Origin: Megaleporinus macrocephalus
Lineage: Eukaryota; Chordata; Actinopteri; Characiformes; Anostomidae
Assembly (NCBI GenBank): GCA_021613375.1
Contig: CM038722.1
Coordinates: 30,021,903 to 30,085,902 of the forward strand
DNA length: 64,000 nt
Reading direction: 5' to 3'
Part shown: positions 59,801 to 64,000 of the stretch, in pieces
How positions within the stretch are numbered: the stretch's first letter is position 1
How the letters are laid out: each line of letters opens with the position of its first letter
Notes under the pieces: model-generated
The model's database searches: none
What the model was told of the DNA's origin: nothing
The model's input: the letters and a program-made list of their open reading frames with translations, nothing else
Position numbers and translations under genes: made by a program

Positions 59801-60326
59801 ATTGCGTCCTGACCCCACGGACGCTTATGTCACTTTCGCCAAAAGTGAGGCGCCCAAACACGACTACACTTATCCGTACCCACTGGGCGGAGACTCACGT
59901 GACCCGTCACGCAACGGCAAAGTCGGCATCAGTGGCGGCGTGGTCACAGGCCAGCCCACAGCCAAACGGGAGGACAGCAGCCAGCGCCTGCGCTGCATTT
60001 ACTGCCGGGACGTTTTTAACCCGGCTCAGAACCGGCGTGGCCATTGCCCGGAGGCCCCAGACACAGTGGACACGTGCATACGCCGCGTGAGCTGCATGTG
60101 GTGCGCCGATAGCCTGCTGTACCACTGCATGTCGGACCCAGAGGGCGATTACTCGGACCCGTGCTCGTGTGACCCCAGCGAGGAACACTTCTGCCTGCGC
60201 TGGACGGCCCTGTTGGGCCTCTCGTTAATCGCCCCCTGCATGTGCTGCTACGTCCCACTGCGCGCGTGCCACCGCTGCGCCGTAGCGTGCCACTGCTGTG
60301 GGGGTAGACACAAAGCCACGGGCTGA
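21318..60326 (+). CDS. spred2: Sprouty-related EVH1 domain protein 2, complete, six exons
   Basis: Join 21318-21343, 38350-38533, 41410-41578, 42558-42622, 57875-58033 and 59661-60326. This gives 1,269 bases and 422 residues, against 418 in human. SPRED proteins act at the plasma membrane, bring neurofibromin to Ras and so limit ERK signalling. Domains: EVH1 at about 11-125 ([20 protein letters not shown] at 11-30; [17 protein letters not shown] later); KIT-binding region at about 209-260 ([20 protein letters not shown]); and Sprouty cysteine-rich domain at 313-415 with about 18 cysteines (C313, C316, C330, C340, C346, C349, C357, C369, C371, C379, C394-C414). SRVGVCKV and STTSSST favour SPRED2 over SPRED1. 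All splice sites are GT-AG and the phases agree. Its divergent meis1 neighbour supports orthology. Which teleost duplicate (a or b) it is remains open. Confidence 0.97.
21777..21859. repeat. (TA)n microsatellite in spred2 intron 1
   Basis: About 41 perfect TA units, starting some 430 bp after exon 1. Confidence 0.97.
22111..22286. repeat. Two (TA)n tracts with CA tail
   Basis: TA tracts at 22111-22159 and 22189-22270 are separated by a short unique spacer, and the second ends in a CA run. Confidence 0.95.
23335..23945. mobile_element. Foldback-type dispersed DNA element
   Basis: The left arm runs tgtagttctacaattacaga, then ggtcaggaccaccac, then gctggagt...ccactcactgtccactctat. The right arm carries inverted relatives: gcacaacacacacttaacac, cagtgtcactgcagtgctgg and ggtggtcctgtgagggtcct. 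Related fragments occur at about 30047-30360 and 39600-39870. No transposase is visible, so it is non-autonomous. The family assignment is unknown. Confidence 0.6.
24625..25860. repeat. Tandem block of about 320-340 bp x 4, GCTAGC-rich
   Basis: The landmark ttttgctagct..ttgaaacc recurs near 24638, 24964, 25283 and 25622. The phrase ctgttgggctacaaca and the phrase atatggccactatacagata recur between them. Later copies are more degenerate. Confidence 0.85.
27340..28560. repeat. Degenerate repeats with ttggctaac and cacatttactttt landmarks
   Basis: Variants of agcacatttacttttatt occur near 27381, 27539, 28110, 28335, 28446 and 28555, each preceded by a ttggctga/ctaac block. This looks like an old, diverged tandem or nested repeat. 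Confidence 0.6.
28575..28630. repeat. (GATA)n microsatellite
   Basis: About 14 perfect GATA units. Confidence 0.97.
29735..29885 (+). repeat. Dispersed repeat, aagtcaatggaacc family
   Basis: Shared order of landmarks: tttacaggagaa, tttaatgtaagtcaatggaa ccag, then a block about a pale match to ggcc/ggtcatttct, then tgtacacacaat. Other members in the window are near 17210-17370, 37425-37625, 40615-40760, 42100-42250 and 51690-51850 in this orientation, and near 35565-35640 and 56515-56700 inverted. Confidence 0.7.
30047..30360. repeat. Fragment related to the 23.3-kb foldback element
   Basis: It begins cactcattggtcactttatc and carries the atagatgcagtt..agctttacaattactga block seen in better copies. 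The rest is degraded. Confidence 0.5.
30628..30641. promoter_or_regulatory. RFX X-box-like motif in spred2 intron 1
   Basis: GTTGTCATGGCAAC fits the RFX consensus almost perfectly. It lies in a complex, non-repetitive stretch (about 30600-30790). Confidence 0.4.
31010..32445. repeat. 30-bp minisatellite (about 48 copies)
   Basis: The unit runs ctactgagtgctgattggtt followed by agcattactg. As 30 is a multiple of three, minus-strand frames read as a decapeptide repeat ([10 protein letters not shown]). Variation in gctgattggtt (for example gataggtt, gagtgtttaa) is scattered. There are no unique spacers, so it is not a CRISPR-like structure. Confidence 0.95.
33375..34195. repeat. Minisatellite with 321-bp higher-order repeat
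   Basis: Units of roughly 40 bp built from agactacatgacagtagtcc and gtagggttctgttcata are arranged in a larger block: ggttctgttcatagg recurs at about 33396 and 33717, and the intervening order of variants is the same in both copies. Confidence 0.9.
34560..34995. promoter_or_regulatory. Candidate conserved non-coding element, spred2 intron 1
   Basis: High-complexity, non-repetitive sequence with balanced composition stands out among the repeats. It contains tttgattggagagatttta, a caattgacttaattgg dyad and CG-containing unique text. I infer a possible enhancer; conservation cannot be tested here. Confidence 0.3.
35735..36175 (+). mobile_element. Non-LTR-derived dispersed repeat
   Basis: It starts tttatttgtatagcgctttt, continues through gtcacaaagcagctttacag and gtggtgaggaaaaactccct, and ends gacaataaaactcttgactc, a form of tail typical of fish SINE/LINE 3' ends. 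A related start (tttgtatagtgctttct) lies at 3174-3220. No reverse transcriptase is readable. Confidence 0.55.
36180..36480. promoter_or_regulatory. Candidate conserved non-coding element with PBX/MEIS-like site
   Basis: Complex unique sequence includes TGATTGACGG (one base from the PBX-MEIS site TGATTGACAG) followed at once by a TAATTA homeodomain core. Function is inferred only. Confidence 0.3.
37425..37625 (+). repeat. Dispersed repeat, aagtcaatggaacc family
   Basis: One of the longest members: ctacaactttacaggaga, then aatgtaagtcaatggaacca, then cattggtcc-type text and acacaatgtaaacagcag. Confidence 0.75.
38350..38533 (+). CDS. spred2: spred2 exon 2, first half of EVH1 domain
   Basis: 184 bases between ctctctgcag and gtgtgt. 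They encode [37 protein letters not shown] and [13 protein letters not shown]. Between CKV and GFLI there are two more residues than in human. The exon lies 17 kb from exon 1. Confidence 0.97.
38715..39503. mobile_element. Non-autonomous hAT-type element with 8-bp target duplication
   Basis: The left end is CAGGGGTCACTAATAGG and the inverted right end CAGGGGTGTTTAATTAGAG. The flanks ccctacac (38707-38714) and ccctaaac (39504-39511) are 8-bp direct repeats with one mismatch. An 8-bp duplication and CAGGGG caps are hallmarks of hAT transposons. The 789-bp interior has no intact frame. A related copy lies at 52450 in intron 4. Confidence 0.85.
39600..39870. repeat. Fragment related to the 23.3-kb foldback element
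   Basis: tgtagttctacaattacaga, gctggagtgtttaaacactg and ccactcactgtccactctat match the left arm at 23.4 kb. Confidence 0.6.
41410..41578 (+). CDS. spred2: spred2 exon 3, second half of EVH1 domain
   Basis: 169 bases between gctttgtag and gtatgt. They encode [38 protein letters not shown] and [19 protein letters not shown]. It ends in phase 1. Human SPRED2 has the same layout with [20 protein letters not shown] at the start. Confidence 0.97.
41579..42557. other. spred2 intron 3
   Basis: A 979-bp AT-rich intron with a TA tract at 41728-41792 and a dispersed repeat at about 42100-42250. Nothing else was recognised. Confidence 0.85.
41728..41792. repeat. (TA)n microsatellite
   Basis: About 32 perfect units in spred2 intron 3. 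Confidence 0.97.
42558..42622 (+). CDS. spred2: spred2 exon 4, serine/threonine-rich linker
   Basis: 65 bases between tctacag and gtaaga complete the split glycine and encode [20 protein letters not shown] plus T. Human reads [21 protein letters not shown] large GA microsatellite starts about 80 bp downstream of the donor. Confidence 0.96.
42706..42895. repeat. (GA)n-rich microsatellite block
   Basis: Perfect GA runs are interspersed with gagaaaggtagaga and gagattgacttaga units. Confidence 0.93.
44832..48614. repeat. Long minisatellite, 45-bp and 38-bp units (about 85-90 copies)
   Basis: Each unit carries accatcaaaaccactttaac, then tgaaacagtaaactacca. Long units add a 7-bp actacca duplication. 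Three core variants alternate: ccactttaac, ccgctttaac and the shorter ccggttaac. Variants are ordered in blocks: early copies have taaactacta, later ones lack the 7-bp extension more often. There is no open frame. Confidence 0.97.
49735..51550. repeat. AT-rich minisatellite, 25-bp unit (about 72 copies)
   Basis: The unit is gactataaactatgtgata followed by aactt. Variants gtgacaaact, gtgacaaattt and aacttagact are distributed in blocks. A longer variant containing aatatactttgacaat occurs twice (near 51020 and 51248), suggesting duplication of a block of about 228 bp. Confidence 0.97.
51690..51850 (+). repeat. Dispersed repeat, aagtcaatggaacc family
   Basis: caggagaaggaaaaac, aaatgtaagtcaatggaacc, then agtagttttgggcc and tgtacacacggta match the other copies. 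Confidence 0.7.
52450..53262 (+). mobile_element. hAT-type element remnant with a transposase N-terminal fragment
   Basis: It starts CAGCGGTCACTAATAGGCGG and is collinear with 38715-39503, especially the last 200 bp. Around 52600-52715 one frame reads [15 protein letters not shown] then [12 protein letters not shown]. This resembles the N-terminal zinc-finger region of hAT-like transposases found in many vertebrates. Possible 8-bp duplications are ttctagag (52442-52449) and ttctatag (53271-53278), but the right cap is degraded. Confidence 0.7.
53800..54880. repeat. SINE-like sequence with an internal 55-bp tandem array
   Basis: The left part contains tttacggcatttagcagacg and ctcttatccagagcgactta, a phrase common in fish dispersed repeats. 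About 15 copies of a 55-bp unit (ctacagagaagagaataaat, then acaagactacatacagtaca, then agtgcagtacttagt) follow from 54011. The phrase atacctagcaagactggaac brackets the array at about 53989 and 54842. Confidence 0.88.
55000..56050. other. Unrecognised stretch of spred2 intron 4
   Basis: A 123-codon frame at 55678-56049 on the plus strand has no family resemblance, no splice context and ordinary intronic composition. I do not regard it as a gene. Confidence 0.6.
56065..56500. mobile_element. Tc1/mariner-type MITE
   Basis: The left end has ataaaagtttgggatcac; the inverted right end has caaacgtttaggatcac preceded by tacactaccgct. Such ends cap many fish mariner-like elements. The interior (cagcaagtcatcaactgctg and so on) has no coding frame. 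Confidence 0.75.
56515..56700 (-). repeat. Dispersed repeat, aagtcaatggaacc family (inverted)
   Basis: gataaatggaccaatagaag, then gttccattgacttacac and ctcctgtaaagttgcaa, are the reverse complement of the family landmarks. Confidence 0.7.
56713..56798. repeat. (TA)n microsatellite
   Basis: About 43 perfect TA units. Confidence 0.97.
57875..58033 (+). CDS. spred2: spred2 exon 5, variable linker
   Basis: 159 bases (53 codons) between gtgtccatcag and gtcagc. They encode [39 protein letters not shown] and [27 protein letters not shown] and the final DHYFLDQ match human SPRED2 (DHYHLDQ); the middle is divergent and His-rich. A 25-bp minisatellite begins about 65 bp after the donor. Confidence 0.95.
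58034..59660. other. spred2 intron 5, mostly minisatellite
   Basis: A 25-bp array at 58100-59070 fades into tattcta/acagttctat-type text that continues in degenerate form to about 59620. No exon lies within it. Read-through from exon 5 meets a TAG within six codons. Confidence 0.85.
58100..59070. repeat. 25-bp minisatellite (about 32 regular copies plus degenerate tail)
   Basis: The unit is cagctctatcccattccact followed by ctata. It has no stop codon in any plus frame. Since 25 is not a multiple of three, overlapping open frames of up to 454 codons arise. They are artefacts. Confidence 0.96.
59661..60326 (+). CDS. spred2: spred2 exon 6, KIT-binding and Sprouty domains, stop codon
   Basis: The acceptor ttttccccctag is followed by 221 codons and TGA (60324-60326). 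[49 protein letters not shown] and [14 protein letters not shown] are hallmarks of the SPRED C-terminus. The exon is distinctly GC-rich compared with the introns. The last residues are GGRHKATG, close to human GGKHKAAA. Confidence 0.98.
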   Translation, partial: TAPMFHRHVTFPPEEEEIVRINPRERAWLTGYEDYRHATTATRDKLLLRPDPTDAYVTFAKSEAPKHDYTYPYPLGGDSRDPSRNGKVGISGGVVTGQPTAKREDSSQRLRCIYCRDVFNPAQNRRGHCPEAPDTVDTCIRRVSCMWCADSLLYHCMSDPEGDYSDPCSCDPSEEHFCLRWTALLGLSLIAPCMCCYVPLRACHRCAVACHCCGGRHKATG

Positions 60327-61345
60327 GCCACGACAACTCTTACACACCAGCAAACAGCCAGGAGCGGAAATAGAAAGGGAGGAGGGACAAAAATTAGAAA
60401 GCTCTATTTAACCTGGATTGCTTTTACTTAGAGAGGTGATCCATCCAGGTACCACAAGTACATGTTCTGGATCAGTTTCTGTCAGGTTGGGGAAGCTTTA
60501 TAGAATCTTAGCCAAAATCTTTCAACCTAATGAGAAACTGTAGTGCACAGCTGTGTGTAAATGTACAGCAAATTATTCATTTCAAAAGATATTTATTTTT
60601 GTATGTGTGGTGAAGGGTCACATGGTTACGACTGATCAGGTGTAGTTCTTTTTGTCGCATACTCAAGGTGTTTATAAGCATTCACATGCAGTTAATAATA
60701 TTATAATAACCGGAGCTCTGCAGTTTGGGCTTCTGATTATTCAACTTGTTATGTAAACATCATTCTCCAATTTCCTAGATCAGATCCACAAAGGCCCAGA
60801 AATCTGACTAAGAAATCTGATGAAGAGTGCTGGGTCTTAGCTTAGTAACCTAAACCTACGGTACTGGAAACAGGCAAGCAGTGTTTAGACAGTGTTTAAG
60901 AGAATGGCAACAAAACACTATTGCAGCAAATTTGAACATTTATCAAAATGACTAAACCTGATCTACTCTAACTGGGTGGCCGTTTAAAATAATATGAATA
61001 ATACAAGCTAGTCTGAGATTCTATTTTGAAAAATAGGTTGTGCACTACCATTTCTCTCGTAAAAGACCTCTCAATCTGGTCCCATTTAAAAAAATTACAT
61101 AAATACTTATCCTAAACCAGTCAGCTTACAAACTATATTACACAACCTCCTCTGGTAAAACCAATCCAGCTCCAGTAGTGCTTAAGTGCTGGATATGAGA
61201 TGGTTGCTGGCAAACTCTTGTTGTTTGTTGTAGTTTTGTTTACTCTGGACAACCTTCCTGGCCTGTTTTTTATTTCAGTTGTTTTGTTTGTGCCCCTCAG
61301 CTTCTAAGATGTGCATTTTAAAAGATCACATGACATGACAAATGC

Positions 61346-61347
<2 letters not shown>

Positions 61348-61424
<77 letters not shown>
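61348..61424. repeat. (TA)n microsatellite
   Basis: About 37 perfect TA units. Confidence 0.97.
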
Positions 61425-61426
<2 letters not shown>

Positions 61427-61614
61427 CCAGGTACTTTTATGTTTTTATATTATTCTAATTTGCTCCTTTCTGTCTGGTTTGTGTTCCATATGAGTGTTTT
61501 TGTTTATATTTTTGTTTGTTCTATTGCCCTGGCTTGCCAAACTGACTCTGAGGTGGAGCGCTCCTGTTTGAGGCACTTAACATGTGTGTGACCATCCCCA
61601 GTCTGAAATGACAA

Positions 61615-61617
<3 letters not shown>

Positions 61618-61655
<38 letters not shown>
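61618..61655. repeat. (GT)n microsatellite
   Basis: About 17 GT units ending in a short GA run. Confidence 0.95.
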
Positions 61656-61665
<10 letters not shown>

Positions 61666-61905
61666 TGTAAGAATTGGTAGAGAAAAGAATGGATATTTGA
61701 TTATTGAAGCCAAATCTTATGTTTGAGTATGTGTACAGAATAATTGCTGTTTTGAATGTTTGGTTAACATACAGCCTACATTGCTGTCAAACTGTATAGT
61801 AAATGTATGTGTGTACATTAGTAAGAATGTCTGCAGCCGTATTTACACTGTGTATGTTTGGAACTGAGAAACCAGCCTCAAAATTAAAAGAAATACTCTC
61901 AGCGT

Positions 61906-64000
61906 TTTTCAACCGAATCTCCATCTGCCCCACCTCCAGTATACAGCAGCTTACGGCACACAGTTAAATGTGCTTGGTAAAACCCACAGAACACCACTAA
62001 ACCTAAAACAAACTTAGAATAGATGTTGGTGGATGGCAAAATTGGGTCTTCAAGCCTCTTCAATTGAGGATAAAATAATATATAAGCTTTATATTTATCC
62101 TATCAGATATATAGTTATCGTGCAGTAGTTATATATTGGACCACTTGATCTGACGTCATGCCTCAGATCAGCTTCAGAAACTGAACGCCTGGACTTAACC
62201 CCATAGTCCAGTTGTAACTTGGCTTAAAGCGATATGCTGCAGCAACTAAAAAACCTCAAAAACCAATTTTCTAAACTGAAAACAGAAAAAATGGAAAGAT
62301 TAAAGATATAGGATCTGGATTAAAGAGCGTGGCAGGCCACAAGACGGCAAAGGTAGTAGGGAATCAAACCCAGTCTACAATATAACAGCCAGAAGTTAGA
62401 AGTTTACCCACCAAACTACACCAACCATTATTAAAGTAATCAGTATTATCACCCTCGCCCTTAAAAAACACTGGACAAGCAGGCTCAGGTCACCACCCCC
62501 ACTAGAATTCCCAGCATCCCCCCTTCACTCATTCAGTTTCAGCTTCTACTGTCAATGCTTTTCTGTTATTTTATCATCTATAGAGAAGATTATTGGTTGT
62601 GGTTATCGTATAAAGGCAAGCGCACAGATATATCCTGGGGTTTCGGGGGAGGGGGGGGGGTCGACCTGCGCCAATGCCCTTTTGCCCCCAGACTGTACAA
62701 GTGCCCTTTTGGTCAGTGTGTAAGATCAAATGTCTTAAGGTTAGCCTCACCTCAGGAATAGAGCTGGTGGGTCAGCTCACGTTCCTCGAGCTTTATTGCT
62801 CTTGGGTGCCCCCTCTGGTGAAGTAGTGGTGATTTCTTCTCAGAAACCCACAGGCGCATCATCACAGTGGTGGAGATCTCAGTAATAAAGCATTAGTAAT
62901 CTTTCTAAGAAAGCATTGGGTAGCATAGAAGTTTTAAAAACAACCAACCCAATAACAGTGAGGACAGCTTATATTTGTTCCAGGCTCTTTGGAGGGTCCA
63001 ACAAGTAGATGGTAGGTGATGTTACAACCCTGTTCGCTGGAGACTGGGCGAGTAATGCTAGCGGTTCTATTTGGAGGGGTTACCACCATGTTTAGTTTCT
63101 TCTGAAACTCTGTCTCTCAATAAGAGTGGCTGCAACACACTTGTTTTGTTTTCCTCTTTTCTCCCCCTCGTCTACTGCAGGTGCAACACACAGGGATTAG
63201 GTTGGAAAACAGCGTGAGAGGATTCTTTTAATGCAATCTATCTACAGGATGAAAAACATGGTGTCGTTTTTGCCTTTGTCTAGAAGCACAACACTAAAAT
63301 CGGACGCATACGAACACTTCAGACGACCCCCGTCTGTCCACGTCCCTCGCAGCCTGGAAACGTCCAACGACTCACAGCCAACGGGAGGACTGTCACAATG
63401 TTGTGGCGACAACAGGGACTGTGAGGTTCTGTACATTGACTAAGTCTCTAGCTTTCTCTCTTCCTCTTCTCCTTCTCTTTCCCTTCCTAGGTCTGTTTCT
63501 CGCCAGCTTCTGCAATAAATGTGTCGTTCGTGTCTCGTTCAATAATGAGACGGCATAAAGGAAAAGACGAATATTGAAAAATGCAGTTATATTTTTCTAA
63601 TAATATGGACCCCCTGTTCAAATACAATGAAATATTAAAGAAAAGTGCCTGAACAGTCTGGTCCTGTCACGCCTCCTGTGTTCACTTGGAAAACATGAAA
63701 AACACGGCATGTCTGTATCGATGGGAATTATCGTGACTGTGATATAATCTATCTTGCAGTAGCACATACACTGAGGGGCAGTAGTGGGAAGTAGCATCAC
63801 AGCCTCCTTAAAGGCTCCCTAGAGACTCGTTTTAAAGGAGCAATATGTAAGATTTTTTAGTTTAAAATATTCCAAAATTCAAAACTTAAATCAAACAGAA
63901 TGTGAAGAAACAACAGTTTTGATGGTGTGGTGATCCACAGATATTAAAGTTAGCATGCTAATGAGCTAGCCCCAGCCTGTCCTGTCTTGTAATACCAATA
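61906..64000. other. Downstream flank, no confident gene
   Basis: No family was recognised. A strong splice-acceptor-like sequence ends at 63180 (a pyrimidine tract then ctactgcag), and an AATAAA lies at 63514-63519. The sequence between them could be a terminal exon, but its 70-codon frame (63231-63443) matches nothing I know. Confidence 0.5.

Larger units (their letters stand above)
60327..61905 (+). other. Probable spred2 3' UTR
   Basis: The region follows the stop codon without recognisable genes. It contains a TA tract (61348-61424) and a GT tract (about 61618-61655). The first plausible polyadenylation signal I see is ATTAAA at 61883-61888; no AATAAA was found before it. The end point is an inference. 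Confidence 0.4.

Overview
This window is vertebrate nuclear DNA, almost certainly from a teleost fish. It holds the 5' part of one gene and the whole coding sequence of another, both split by introns with canonical splice sites and surrounded by simple repeats, minisatellites and decayed DNA transposons. The dispersed repeats look like those I associate with ostariophysan fishes (characins, catfishes), but that narrowing rests on memory and is an inference.

Left part, minus strand (about 1-12,100): the first six coding exons of a MEIS1-type TALE homeobox gene. Exon 1 (MAQR) is at 11554-11565, exon 2 at 7908-8029, exon 3 at 7203-7341, exon 4 at 7051-7101, exon 5 at 6893-6943 and exon 6 at 5260-5406. 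Together they give 174 residues: a shortened N-terminus plus the whole MEIS/PKNOX (PBX-binding) domain. The homeodomain exons were not found and presumably lie beyond base 1. Intron 5 is a large compound trinucleotide array, and intron 6 holds a 21-22 bp minisatellite and a short interstitial telomere-like tract.

Middle (about 11,566-21,317): the intergenic region between two divergently transcribed start codons. It contains a duplicated segment interrupted by a mariner-type MITE, Tc1-like transposase remnants, an 80-bp pyrimidine-rich minisatellite and, at the right end, a CpG-rich promoter.

Right part, plus strand (21,318-60,326): a complete six-exon SPRED2-type gene (26, 184, 169, 65, 159 and 666 coding bases) encoding 422 residues with EVH1, KIT-binding and Sprouty cysteine-rich domains. 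Its introns carry at least six separate minisatellite arrays and two related hAT-type elements. A probable 3' UTR follows to about 61.9 kb. No confident gene was recognised in the last 2 kb.

MEIS1 and SPRED2 are also divergent neighbours in human. They do not form an operon; they are syntenic neighbours that probably share regulatory DNA. SPRED2 dampens Ras-ERK signalling and MEIS1 is a HOX/PBX cofactor. Most long open reading frames here are artefacts of tandem repeats whose unit contains no stop codon. No new enzymatic or defence system was seen. The main points of interest are the compact meis1-spred2 spacing, the truncated MEIS N-terminus, a TAATCC cluster beside meis1 exon 1, and the density of tandem arrays.
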